From Nemertoderma westbladi (Eukaryota > Xenacoelomorpha > Nemertodermatida > Nemertodermatidae), in the NCBI GenBank assembly GCA_032718475.1, contig JAUCBJ010007130.1:35686-99685 (forward strand): DNA of 64,000 bases, given 5' to 3'. Made by a program: the position numbers and the translations under genes. Below the pieces are notes generated by a model. That model was not told the DNA's origin. It did not search any database and saw only the letters and a list, made by a program, of their open reading frames with translations. Positions 25,784-38,222 of this stretch are shown here, piece by piece (the first letter of the stretch is position 1; each line of letters starts with the position of its first letter).

Positions 25784-27049
25784 TGTACGCGCTTTTGAAG
25801 ACCTTTAGCAGTTTAACCTGCCAAAATTTATATGTCTTTTGGTTTATATATAGACTCTAGAAGATGACAATATTTAATACCAATAAACACAACATTAGCA
25901 GAAGCCAGCCTAGTGCGCGTCCATTCACCCGCTGGATATTCCCGGGAGACTGGATTCTGAGGGCTTAGATTATTATTGCAGTGAAGCTTACTGTATTATT
26001 CGATTGATCGTTAATAAATAATTTCTGACTAATATTATTCACTTTCGGGAAATATTAACAGTTCCTTTAGGACGTGGCGCTCTATCTAAGTAAACAGAGA
26101 TATGACTTATACTAATCACAACGGTAAGTCGATAAGGCTTATGATTCACGTATGAGGCGCATTCTTTAGGAAATGCTTAGTTATCAGCCACAATCATGCA
26201 CACTACCGGTAACACACAATACTGCTCACTAATTTGCCGACCGTCAATGAATTTTATCATATATAAAGAGAATAGCAACGGACCAATGTAGTGCTTATCA
26301 AACAGCATTAAATTCAATACACACCACAATAATATAAGTCGCAATCGCTATATATATAACCCGCCTCTCTAACCTGTAGTGTATCAAGAAAATTGGGAAA
26401 TTTGGGTTCTTTATAAACGTTCTCCAAATAATCTTCAATCAACTGATATAAAATATGACAACAGTAAACACATTAAGACGGTAGGTTAAGATATGATATG
26501 AACCGATATGTACAGTGATATGAGTTGAGTGTCCAAATTGTGCCGTGAATTAGACTGATAACAGTCATACGCTCTATAATATTAAGCCTACTAATGTTTC
26601 TTTCTAGAGCCGTTGTTTCTGGCTTAGACAGCAATAACAACAAAGCATCAGTCCAAAAAACAGTAAGACTGAACACTCCCAGTATGATCGGCTCAAAGCT
26701 CCACATCGACAGAGAAAATCGCTCTGATTGGCTGAAGCCAAACAAAGAACCATGCGTCCAATGGCTGTTTCCATTTAAGCAACCAGCTGTTAGATGTCGT
26801 AATCTGAATCATCACGGCTAAGCTGTGTAAAAGTATTTGCCGTATTGCGGGTTTTTTGCCTTACCATGTCCGCTAAAACACGTATATAGAAGAATGACTT
26901 TTATGTCCGTTAAAAACACCTGTAACGGTACCTTGCGGGCAAGGGGAATATATATACAGTTAGAGAACCCTTTTAGAGTATTCCAGCGCCTAGGGGGAAA
27001 CTGGATTGCGAAGCAAAGGGGCCAGTTATATCCCACAGAAGCTTTTACA
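25784..27049 (-). repeat. M1 5' LTR (1266 bp)
   Basis: The plus strand reads TGTACGCGC...AAGCTTTTACA, followed directly by the target duplication CTCCTC at 27050-27055 and the resumed P1 pol frame. The inverted CCAAT box is at 26727-26731. It is duplicated as 33199-34464 by the 7.4-kb tandem duplication. Confidence 0.92.
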
Positions 27050-30000
27050 CTCCTCAGACAACGACGATATACATCAACTTTTTGATGAGGAGAATGCCAT
27101 CAATCTCCTTAAGGAAAGCGAGACTTGGCAAAATCAAGTGAACTTATGTCAACTCCTTCACCCATCTGAGCGAGACGACTATAACGACGAGCTTAATGAC
27201 GTCATTGAACGTTATAATGCCAAGACTCGGGATGAACATGCCGTGAGATTCTTTACTCAAGAGGTCGTAGAGCCCAACTCCTACGATAAGGCCCTATCGG
27301 TGGAGGAAGAAAGAGCCAAGCAGATCCAAGCGACAACTACTCGTTTTCTTAAAGATCAAGGTAGGTATGAGATCGGACTTCCTTTCCGAAAGCGAGAACC
27401 AAAGTTTATTAACAACAGACCTTTGGCGGAGAAAAGAATTGCTCAACTACATCGACGCCTTACGGCAAATTCTTCAGCTAAAGAAATGTATAAAACACAG
27501 TTGAAGAAGTTTATTAGCAAGGGATATGCGGAGCTAGTACCGGAAGAAACCCCTATAACTGAGAGAACGTATTACTTAACTCACCATTCCGTTCCCAAAC
27601 CCGGTAAACCCCATGAAGTACGAGTGGTGTTTGACGGTTCCGCCCTTTATATGGGCCAATCTCTTAATTCTGAATTGTTACCCGGACCCAACTTACTTCA
27701 ATCCTTGTTGGGAATACTTTTAAGACTAAGACAATATTCCATTGCTTTCGCCTCAGATATAGAAGGCATGTTCTTACAAGTCAAAGCGCTGGATAGGGAT
27801 CGAGATAGCCTACGATTTTTGTGGTGGCCTGAAGGAGACCTCAATAAGAAACCGGTGGAGTACTGGATGACCATCCAAGCTTTTGGGATAATCTCGAGCC
27901 CTTCAAACGCCTGTTCCGTGGTGCGCACTACTGCAGATGACAACCGAGACGCCTTCTCTAAAGAAGTGATCGACAATATCAAACGAGACATCTACATGGA
28001 CGATAATCTGAAGTCCCTTCCATCAGTCGAAGAAGCCATTGAGGTCGCTAAAGGAACGGTAGAATGCTTAAAGAAAGGTGGATTTCGATTAACTAAATTC
28101 ACCAGCAACTCCCGTGAGTTTCTGGAGTCAATCCCGGTAGAAGATCGAGGAACAAAAGACCTAGATCTAATAAAGGATGATCTCCCAGAAACTAAGACCC
28201 TTGGTTTGAAATGGGACACAGAAAGAGATATCCTGTTTTTCCAACTAAAACAGCGAGATAATCCAGTTCGGACTAAACGGATATGTTTAAGTATCCTGAG
28301 CACTTATTTCGATCCATTGGGATTTATTAGCCCAGTTATATTGATTGCTCGGAGTCTAGTACAACAAATGTGGCTTGAAAACCACTCATGGGACGATCCA
28401 CTTAAGGGAGAATTATTAAAGAAATGGATGAAATGGGAAGATTCTCTACCAGCCATCGAAAACTTCATAATTTCCCGTTCATATTTTGGTCATGTTCTCC
28501 CTACGTATTCATATCAACTCCATGTGTTTGGAGACGCCAGCGATATGGGAATAGGTATAGTAGCCTACCTAAGGGTGGAAACTCCGGACGGAATCAAAGT
28601 TGCCTTGGTTACTTCTAAGGCATTAATAAACAACAAGTTGAAAGTTCCTCGAGCGGAGTTAAAAGCGGCTCTATACGCTACAGCTATCGGCCGGAATGTA
28701 ACAGAACAGATCGACTATCGCCTGGAGAAAACTGTATATTGGACCGACGCTTTACTCGTGTTGGAGTATATAACCAATGAAGTCTGTCAGTTCAGCGTCT
28801 TCGTTACCAACAGAGTAGCTATTATACTCAGTCGCACGACGATGGATCAATGGAGACATTGCCCCGGAACGATTAATCCAGCGGACATCGCTTCCCGGGG
28901 AGCAACCCCACAAGAACTGGTAGATACTCCAGACTGGTTAGGTGGACCCGACTTCCTCTACAAAGAAGAAGAAGAATGGCCTCCTCATCTTACTACAGCA
29001 GAAATTAGACAGGCCAAGGGATCGGAGAAAGTCAAACCTAAAACTCAGGCGAGTAAATCGAAGTTATTCAAACCCACAGTAGATCTGTCTGTACTACATA
29101 CTTCCGGAGACGACGCTTTGGATCAGAAACCCACAGCCACAAATAAACTCGTTGTGGAAATCCGTGATAAGGATTGGAAATCTGGCATACCTGACATCTC
29201 GCAAGGACTCTCACCTCTTCTGCAGAGAGCGATACATCACTACAGTTCTTGGAATCGGCTTTGTAAGGCCGTTACATATTTAAAGAGATGTTTTCACCAT
29301 CACTACTCTAGGATGAAAACAAAGGGTGATACCGCTCCAATCACATCAGTGCAGGTCCATGTTATTAAAGACATTCCCAAATATAAGGTACCCGACAAGT
29401 TTCTGAAGGAGAAGATCAGTTATCAGGAGCATGAAGAAACCAACAAACAGATGCTGAGACTCTTACAATGCTATGAAGATTCCGATAAGTATTTCCTGTT
29501 GTTGAGAAATCCACAGATGCGCTTAAGGGATCGTTTCTCTAGCACAATGATAGATGGGTTGATACGTGTTGGAGGAAGGTTAACGAATGCCCCATTATCC
29601 TTTGATACTAAGTTCCCCATACTCATTAGAAATCTTGAAATACAAGTCAAGATGATTGTAGATGTTCACAGCAAACTTTATCATGCTGGTAGAGAACGAG
29701 TTCTTAGCGAAATTCGAACTCGCTATTATTTTTATAAACCCCGTAGAGCTCTGAACCAAGTTCTTAGGAACTGTATACCCTGTAGGAAAGCATTCAGTAG
29801 GCCTTTAACACAGAGAGAGGCAGAATTACCTAGGGAACGAGTAAGCTTTTATGAACCACCCTTTACTAATACCGGTGTGGATTTATTTGGCCCTATTGAA
29901 GTATATCGTGCTAGGACTATAGTCTAGAGATGGTGTGTAATCTTTGTTTGTATGACTTGTAGAGCCATCCATCTCGATATGGTGAACGATTTATCTACCA

Positions 30001-30878
30001 ACAGCTTTCTATTAAGCTTACGACGACAGATCGCTCGCTTTGGCACTAGTAACACGATGAGATCTGATAAGGGAACCAACTTCATTGGTGCCAACAATGA
30101 AATCAAAGCTTACGTCAAAGATTGGAACCAAAGACAGGTGGATGACCAACTACGAGTAACAGCGTCTAGTTGGACCTTCAACGCCGCCGACGCCCCTTGG
30201 TGGGGAGGAAGTTGGGAGAGATTAATAAGAAGCGTGAAGACAGCATTTCATTTTATAGTGCCTTGCCGCGCTTATCTCACCGACGAACTTTTGCGGACGT
30301 TAATGGAAGAAATCGCCGCCTATCTCAATGAGAGACCGCTTATGCCAGTCTCATCGAGTCCCGATTCCCTGGAAGCGCTAACACCCGTGCACTTCCTACT
30401 GAAGAAACCTGTAGCCATGCTCCCACAATCGGAAATCACAGACGGAGACGAATACTGCCGACAAACTTGGCAACTCATGCAGTTGTTATCCCGTCGTTTC
30501 GCTGACCATTTCGAAAAACATTATCTGCCCACGCTACAACTTCGAACTAAGTGGTTTGCGCAGCAAGAAAACGTTAGCGCTGGAGACATGGTTCTTATTG
30601 TGGATGTAGATCTTCCACGTAAGAGGTGGCAGACAGGTCGTATCATCGAGACCCACATCTCGGATGACGGTTTGGTGCGATCGGTAGAACTCGTCGTCAT
30701 GCGACGTAACTTCAAGAAACCGGGAATTGTCTTCGAGACGCAGCAGCTCAACCGCCCGGTGGGACGTTTATGTTTACTGGAAAGAGACAGAGAACTCTCC
30801 GGAAACTATGGGAGACAAGATACTCTTCCCACGACCACCTCCCTAATCCAACAAACATCTAGGGACTCCACAACTTAA
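27050..30878 (+). pseudogene. pol: P1 pol, first copy (RT-RNase H-integrase) with a nonsense codon
   Basis: The frame continues from P1 gag across the M1 insertion; an open frame also reads upstream into the LTR but that part is fortuitous. Reverse transcriptase has VVFDGSALYMGQ and the catalytic YMDD at 27993-28004. RNase H shows HVFGDASDMG (about 28519), PRAELKAALYA and NPADIASRG. Integrase has the HHCC finger (HSKLYHAGRERVL...CIPCRKAF, 29665-29790) and the DDE core: VDLFGP (about 29877), RSDKGTNF (about 30061) and GSWERLIRSVK (about 30208). A DUF5641-like tail (about 30590-30790) is usual for BEL/Pao. AAG has become TAG at 29925-29927, cutting the integrase core; the same frame reopens and runs to 30878. 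The second copy lacks this stop. Confidence 0.93.
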
Positions 30879-31090
30879 CAACGGCTGGAGTGGGTGTGTG
30901 ACCATATTACTTTATATTTATATTTGTTTTATTTTTATATTTCTGTATGTATTATTGTGTAATTTTATTTTAATCGTTTTATTTAATTTTATTTAGTAAC
31001 ATGTTATTTTAGTGATCATTTAGTAGATTAGTGCAATATATTAGTGTTTATTACGTACGTAATTACTTATAATATATATTTAGTGCGACT
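30879..31090 (+). other. Start of pol-ORF3 spacer, cut by duplication junction
   Basis: Matches 48951-49161 and stops where the tandem duplication jumps back to M1 leader sequence. AT-rich, with no gene. Confidence 0.8.
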
Positions 31091-33198
31091 TACTTATAAT
31101 ATATATAAGTATTGTAAACTAGGTTTGTCACAGAGTACCGGTATATAAATTTAGCACAGATATATATAAATATATAATAGGCCTATCGTGAATACCGGTA
31201 TACAGCTTACACTGATAGTATATATAAGTATAATTATGAACTAGAATTAATTACAGAGTACCGGTATGATTTCAGCTCAAATTTATAGAAATAAATATAA
31301 TAAGTCTATGGTAAATACCGGTATGTCAATTATTTTAGAATAATTGAATTTCTGAATATTTTAGGGTTACTTGGTTACTTTAACTTACTTTATTACCGTT
31401 ATTTAAGCAGTAGTCCAACTGATATTGAGACCTAGTTGTTGTATGACAGGCCTACTATTTATAAATCGTTTGAGTTGATTTATAATATTTATATACCCGT
31501 TTAAAATGGGTTTTGTCAATATTTGAAATAAATGTTATTATTTCTGGGGGTCACTACACAGAAGCTGTGCGCTCTCAGTGAAGTGCTATTTATGGGACAC
31601 TAAAACTGATAATTCTAATTTACCTAAGTTACTTAATACTACAAATTACTTACGATATGGGTGAGATTAAATCTCTTATTAAACACAACAAAAATATTAC
31701 GTACGAGATTTTTAGGGTAATTTTACAGGAAGTCTACAAACCAGTCTAACAAAGGGTTAGAATTTCTGGTTATTACAACGGACAGGGTACTACGGTATTT
31801 GAAAATAATAAGTAGTAGTAAATATATTGCACTGTCCAGATAAGAAAATACCACCGCCTGACGACCTATAGCCGTATCTCTATAGGTACTACGTTATGTA
31901 TCACGGAGTGTTCCTACCTGGAAGTTAATAGAGCTAACGAATGTGCCTATCAACCACTTTACAACACAAATATACTGCCTACACACTAATTACTCTCGGA
32001 AAGCACTGTACACTAAACCCTAAATTAGGTACAAGTACTGGTACAACAAATAATCAGTAGTTAAATATACTTGAACAGTTAAAAGAACCACGGCATCTGC
32101 TGGAGTGACCAGAGCACAAAGTCACCAGTCTTGTCCTACGCCAAGCAGCCCGTGTAGTACCGGGGTTAATTTAACTATAACGGTATGTATAACAAGCACA
32201 ATTACTGTAGGAATAAACTTGGGGACATGAATGTTGCGAATAATCGCATAAACTCTGAATAATAAATATTACGCTACCCGTACAGAATACTCAAACAAAA
32301 TACAAACCAAACGCTGGCAGACTACCACCAAGCCTAAATAAACTACTGTATGTGCAGATTCCAAAATGGTTAGTTAGTATGCGTTCTAACACGGTAGTAC
32401 GACTTATTCTTTAAGAGGGGATTGACCTTACAGTTATGACTGCCCCAACTTACTAACTGGCACTTTATCAGACAAACTCTACACAAGCAGCACTCTCTTC
32501 AGACCTAATAATAGCTAGACAACAATCCAGCCTACAAAATATCTGAGTAATAACTATTACGGTATCTGAACAGACCACACAAACAAACACAAGCCAAAAC
32601 GCTAGCAGAATACTGTCAAGCCTAAATAAACTACAGTATGTGCAGATTCCAAAATTGTTAGTTAGTATGTGTTCTAACACGGTAGTACGACTTATTCTTT
32701 AAGAGGGGATTGACCTTACAGCATATGGCTGCCCCAACTTACTAACTGGCACTCTATCGGACAAACTCTACACACGCCGTAATCTCTCCAAACCCAACAA
32801 CAATCTGACAACAGTCCGGCCTACAATTATCTAAACAATCTGAGCAGACTTACACGTCTTCAGCTCAATATTAACTTACATGTAAATAAAACCGACAGAA
32901 ATGAGTAAAATCTCAATAAAAAACCAGGGCTGCAGTCCCTGATTAAATACTAAGACCTACCAGTATACAATAATCAAAATCGAATAATACTAATGTACTT
33001 ATACTGGAAGTACCGGTTAGGACAGTTGGGCCTACAGGCCTACAGAAGTACCGGTTCTGGCAGTTGGACCTACGGACCTACAGCAGTACTGGTTCTGGCA
33101 GTTGGGCCTACTGACCTACAGAAGTACCGGTTCAGGTTTACCGGTCGGCCGGTACTTTCAACTTTATTGTTTACTGCAATAAAGTCAATGACTGTTAT
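31091..33198 (-). other. Duplicated M1 leader remnant
   Basis: Near-identical copy of 23676-25783 created by the tandem duplication. It contains the leader direct repeats and the ACCGGTA-rich AT repeats. No gene is supported here. Confidence 0.85.
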
Positions 33199-34464
33199 TG
33201 TACGCGCTTTTGAAGACCTTTAGCAGTTTAACCTGCCAAAATTTATATGTCTTTTGGTTTATATATAGACTCTAGAAGATGACAATATTTAATACCAATA
33301 AACACAACATTAGCAGAAGCCAGCCTAGTGCGCGTCCATTCACCCGCTGGATATTCCCGGGAGACTGGATTCTGAGGGCTTAGATTATTATTGCAGTGAA
33401 GCTTACTGTATTATTCGATTGATCGTTAATAAATAATTTCTGACTAATATTATTCACTTTCGGGAAATATTAACAGTTCCTTTAGGACGTGGCGCTCTAT
33501 CTAAGTAAACAGAGATATGACTTATACTAATCACAACGGTAAGTCGATAAGGCTTATGATTCACGTATGAGGCGCATTCTTTAGGAAATGCTTAGTTATC
33601 AGCCACAATCATGCACACTACCGGTAACACACAATACTGCTCACTAATTTGCCGACCGTCAATGAATTTTATCATATATAAAGAGAATAGCAACGGACCA
33701 ATGTAGTGCTTATCAAACAGCATTAAATTCAATACACACCACAATAATATAAGTCGCAATCGCTATATATATAACCCGCCTCTCTAACCTGTAGTGTATC
33801 AAGAAAATTGGGAAATTTGGGTTCTTTATAAACGTTCTCCAAATAATCTTCAATCAACTGATATAAAATATGACAACAGTAAACACATTAAGACGGTAGG
33901 TTAAGATATGATATGAACCGATATGTACAGTGATATGAGTTGAGTGTCCAAATTGTGCCGTGAATTAGACTGATAACAGTCATACGCTCTATAATATTAA
34001 GCCTACTAATGTTTCTTTCTAGAGCCGTTGTTTCTGGCTTAGACAGCAATAACAACAAAGCATCAGTCCAAAAAACAGTAAGACTGAACACTCCCAGTAT
34101 GATCGGCTCAAAGCTCCACATCGACAGAGAAAATCGCTCTGATTGGCTGAAGCCAAACAAAGAACCATGCGTCCAATGGCTGTTTCCATTTAAGCAACCA
34201 GCTGTTAGATGTCGTAATCTGAATCATCACGGCTAAGCTGTGTAAAAGTATTTGCCGTATTGCGGGTTTTTTGCCTTACCATGTCCGCTAAAACACGTAT
34301 ATAGAAGAATGACTTTTATGTCCGTTAAAAACACCTGTAACGGTACCTTGCGGGCAAGGGGAATATATATACAGTTAGAGAACCCTTTTAGAGTATTCCA
34401 GCGCCTAGGGGGAAACTGGATTGCGAAGCAAAGGGGCCAGTTATATCCCACAGAAGCTTTTACA
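33199..34464 (-). repeat. Duplicate of the M1 5' LTR (1266 bp)
   Basis: Same ends (TGTACGCGC and AAGCTTTTACA) and apparently the same sequence as 25784-27049, including CTCCTC and pol sequence on the right. It arose with the 7.4-kb tandem duplication, not by separate integration, because both flanks are duplicated too. Confidence 0.9.
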
Positions 34465-36972
34465 CTCCTCAGACAACGACGATATACATCAACTTTTTGA
34501 TGAGGAGAATGCCATCAATCTCCTTAAGGAAAGCGAGACTTGGCAAAATCAAGTGAACTTATGTCAACTCCTTCACCCATCTGAGCGAGACGACTATAAC
34601 GACGAGCTTAATGACGTCATTGAACGTTGTAATGCCAAGACTCGGGATGAACATGCCGTGAGATTCTTTACTCAAGAGGTCGTAGAGCCCAACTCCTACG
34701 ATAAGGCCCTATCGGTGGAGGAAGAAAGAGCCAAGCAGATCCAAGCGACAACTACTCGTTTTCTTAAAGATCAAGGTAGGTATGAGATCGGACTTCCTTT
34801 CCGAAAGCGAGAACCAAAGTTTATTAACAACAGACCTTTGGCGGAGAAAAGAATTGCTCAACTACATCGACGCCTTACAGCAAATTCTTCAGCTAAAGAA
34901 ATGTATAAAACACAGTTGAAGAAGTTTATTAGCAAGGGATATGCGGAGCTAGTACCGGAAGAAACCCCTATAACTGAGAGAACGTATTACTTAACTCACC
35001 ATTCCGTTCCCAAACCCGGTAAACCCCATGAAGTACGAGTGGTGTTTGACGGTTCCGCCCTTTATATGGGCCAATCTCTTAATTCTGAATTGTTACCCGG
35101 ACCCAACTTACTTCAATCCTTGTTGGGAATACTTTTAAGACTAAGACAATATTCCATTGCTTTCGCCTCAGATATAGAAGGCATGTTCTTACAAGTCAAA
35201 GCGCTGGATAGGGATCGAGATAGCCTACGATTTTTGTGGTGGCCTGAAGGAGACCTCAATAAGAAACCGGTGGAGTACTGGATGACCATCCAAGCTTTTG
35301 GGATAATCTCGAGCCCTTCAAACGCCTGTTCCGTGGTGCGCACTACTGCAGATGACAACCGAGACGCCTTCTCTAAAGAAGTGATCGACAATATCAAACG
35401 AGACATCTACATGGACGATAATCTGAAGTCCCTTCCATCAGTCGAAGAAGCCATTGAGGTCGCTAAAGGAACGGTAGAATGCTTAAAGAAAGGTGGATTT
35501 CGATTAACTAAATTCACCAGCAACTCCCGTGAGTTTCTGGAGTCAATCCCGGTAGAAGATCGAGGAACAAAAGACCTAGATCTAATAAAGGATGATCTCC
35601 CAGAAACTAAGACCCTTGGTTTGAAATGGGACACAGAAAGAGATATCCTGTTTTTCCAACTAAAACAGCGAGATAATCCAGTTCGGACTAAACGGATATG
35701 TTTAAGTATCCTGAGCACTTATTTCGATCCATTGGGATTTATTAGCCCAGTTATATTGATTGCTCGGAGTCTAGTACAACAAATGTGGCTTGAAAACCAC
35801 TCATGGGACGATCCACTTAAGGGAGAATTATTAAAGAAATGGATGAAATGGGAAGATTCTCTACCAGCCATCGAAAACTTCATAATTTCCCGTTCATATT
35901 TTGGTCATGTTCTCCCTACGTATTCATATCAACTCCATGTGTTTGGAGACGCCAGCGATATGGGAATAGGTATAGTAGCCTACCTAAGGGTGGAAACTCC
36001 GGACGGAATCAAAGTTGCCTTGGTTACTTCTAAGGCATTAATAAACAACAAGTTGAAAGTTCCTCGAGCGGAGTTAAAAGCGGCTCTATACGCTACAGCT
36101 ATCGGCCGGAATGTAACAGAACAGATCGACTATCGCCTGGAGAAAACTGTATATTGGACCGACGCTTTACTCGTGTTGGAGTATATAACCAATGAAGTCT
36201 GTCAGTTCAGCGTCTTCGTTACCAACAGAGTAGCTATTATACTCAGTCGCACGACGATGGATCAATGGAGACATTGCCCCGGAACGATTAATCCAGCGGA
36301 CATCGCTTCCCGGGGAGCAACCCCACAAGAACTGGTAGATACTCCAGACTGGTTAGGTGGACCCGACTTCCTCTACAAAGAAGAAGAAGAATGGCCTCCT
36401 CATCTTACTACAGCAGAAATTAGACAGGCCAAGGGAGCGGAGAAAGTCAAACCTAAAACTCAGGCGAGTAAATCGAAGTTATTCAAACCCACAGTAGATC
36501 TGTCTGTACTACATACTTCCGGAGACGACGCTTTGGATCAGAAACCCACAGCCACAAATAAACTCGTTGTGGAAATCCGTGATAAGGATTGGAAATCTGG
36601 CATACCTGACATCTCGCAAGGACTCTCACCTCTTCTGCAGAGAGCGATACATCACTACAGTTCTTGGAATCGGCTTTGTAAGGCCTTTACATATTTAAAG
36701 AGATGTTTTCACCATCACTACTCTAGGATGAAAACAAAGGGTGATACCGCTCCAATCACATCAGTGCAGGTCCATGTTATTAAAGACATTCCCAAATATA
36801 AGGTACCCGACAAGTTTCTGAAGGAGAAGATCAGTTATCAGGAGCATGAAGAAACCAACAAACAGATGCTGAGACTCTTACAATGCTATGAAGATTCCGA
36901 TAAGTATTTCCTGTTGTTGAGAAATCCACAGATGCGCTTAAGGGATCGTTTCTCTAGCACAATGATAGATGG
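34465..36972 (+). pseudogene. pol: P1 pol, second copy, 5' part (RT-RNase H-start of integrase)
   Basis: Near-identical to 27050-29557, including YMDDNL and the RNase H motifs. The frame is open from the LTR border to the L1 insertion point, where GATGG (36968-36972) is the target duplication. After it, 84 nt of L1 LTR are read before a stop. Pol resumes at 47630, so L1 splits the gene just before the integrase zinc finger. With L1 excised in silico the frame would be free of the 29925 stop. A Val-to-Phe change near 36688 distinguishes it from copy 1. Confidence 0.9.
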
Positions 36973-37509
36973 TGTGACGGGATCCAAGAGGGATCCCGAT
37001 TTATCCGGTTGTGGTAATTTAGTCCACGCGTCCCCGCCGTGTATAAGGATGAAATAAAGTGACTGAGTTCTGAAGTTCGGTGTATAATAGGAAGTTATAA
37101 GATATAGATATTGTGAATGTGTACAAGGCGGGATACGGTAACTAAAGTCCCGTGATCCCCTAACTAAACTAATTGGCTGTACCCTACGCTAGCACTGCTG
37201 CACTTGAGATAACTGAATCACTGATTAATAGGTTATTGGTTATATTGCACGGTGGCCTTACTGCTACTCAATCGATGCCGTTCCCCCCTCTGATTGGTTA
37301 ATACCCTTGTTGGCGCCCCGTGGAGTATTCCCGTTAACTCCACCTGTTCTCCTTGGGTTAGGGGTTTGGCCCCTGACCCTCTATTGTGTGCTTCCTTCCC
37401 ATTCTTATTGGGATGGCGCGAGTTGGTTAATTACCCAATCTCGCGGCTCCCAATATTGCTTATCGGCTAATAACTTTATGGGGTGTTGGCGGGATTGAAT
37501 AAGCTAACA
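36973..37509 (-). repeat. L1 3' LTR (537 bp)
   Basis: The plus strand runs TGTGACGGGATCC...GAATAAGCTAACA. It looks identical to 47088-47624, implying a recent insertion. An inverted repeat GGGATCC...GGATCCC (GGGATCCAAGAGGGATCCC) lies at its left end. Confidence 0.95.
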
Positions 37510-37546
37510 CTCCCCCCCATGCTATCTTCCCGGTAAGAAGATAGCA
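37510..37546 (-). promoter_or_regulatory. L1 polypurine tract and adjoining hairpin
   Basis: On the minus strand the tract GGGGGGGAG (37518-37510) ends exactly at the LTR, as expected for a plus-strand primer. Just upstream is a perfect 11-bp stem, ATGCTATCTTC/GAAGATAGCAT, with a 7-nt loop (37518-37546). P1 also has a small hairpin before its purine tract (54913-54927). Confidence 0.8.
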
Positions 37547-38222
37547 TCAACCAAAAAAAGTGCGCTACAATCCCGCTGGATCCCGATCTAGCATCGGGTG
37601 TGGGGTGGAAATCTTTTCTCTCGGAGTCGGCTTTCCGGGCCGCTCCCTCTGGGTATGATAACGCTACCCTTTACGCCTGGCGTCTCATGTCGGGCCGATC
37701 GCGCTCACCTCTTCACGCGATTTTTGTTTCCCCAACACTTTCGCCCTATCTCACCTTCACTCTCACCCTAACTCTCTCATACCCCCGGACCTCCTCGTCC
37801 CTTACTCAGCCTCTCATTCTCCCCCCCACACTAGGATTGCGTTCGCACTCTCTCCGCACTTCACTCTATCACTCTTATTCCGATTCTCAAGTCCACTTTG
37901 ACTGTTTTTATCTCTCCTGACGAACCTCCCCCCCCTCTCGTGCCGCCGCACTCAAGAAGTGTGAAATTGTCAGTTGTCTCGTCCATAGTGCCATAGTCAT
38001 TGTCCCCCAGTCCCAGTAGCTAGTTGAGAAAGGTTGTATGACTATAGTACTTACTCCAAACGTATATATTTTACTGCTAATCACTACGTACGTACATACG
38101 AATTGCACTTATATAGTTATTTGCATTAATTAAATTTATATTTAATAGTTCGTACGTTACATGCGGCGCCTTCCAGGCGCACCACCTCCCAGTCTCAGTC
38201 TCATTCCCTCGCCTCCGGGAAC
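37547..38222 (-). other. L1 3' untranslated stretch
   Basis: No coding domain is seen. Pyrimidine-rich on the plus strand, with simple CT/CCCT tracts, then AT-rich sequence around 38040-38160 with ACGTACGTAC motifs. Confidence 0.6.

Larger units (their letters stand above)
11101..27049 (-). mobile_element. M1: near full-length BEL/Pao LTR retrotransposon inserted in P1
   Basis: It is flanked by CTCCTC target duplications (11095-11100 and 27050-27055), which split the P1 gag-pol frame. Both LTRs are 1266 bp, TG...CA, and differ at about eight positions by eye. Order on the minus strand: 5' LTR 25784-27049, leader, gag 23555-19162, pol 19190-15359, spacer, ORF3 remnant 13733-12445, 3' LTR 11101-12366. 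Two internal deletions in ORF3 (about 2.8 kb and 160 bp relative to P1) each sit at a 7-bp direct repeat. Frameshifts occur in gag, at the gag-pol boundary and in pol. Confidence 0.93.
23676..31090 (+). repeat. 7.4-kb tandem duplication, unit 1
   Basis: This segment (part of the M1 leader, M1 5' LTR, P1 pol and 212 bp of the P1 spacer) recurs immediately downstream from 31091. The LTR starts are 7415 bp apart. Only a handful of substitutions were noticed, for example near 27213/34628, 27463/34878 and 29273/36688, plus the integrase TAG at 29925. The junction at 31090/31091 joins GTGCGAC to TTACTTATAATATATA, and related ACTTATAATATATAT tracts exist at both parental sites. Confidence 0.88.
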
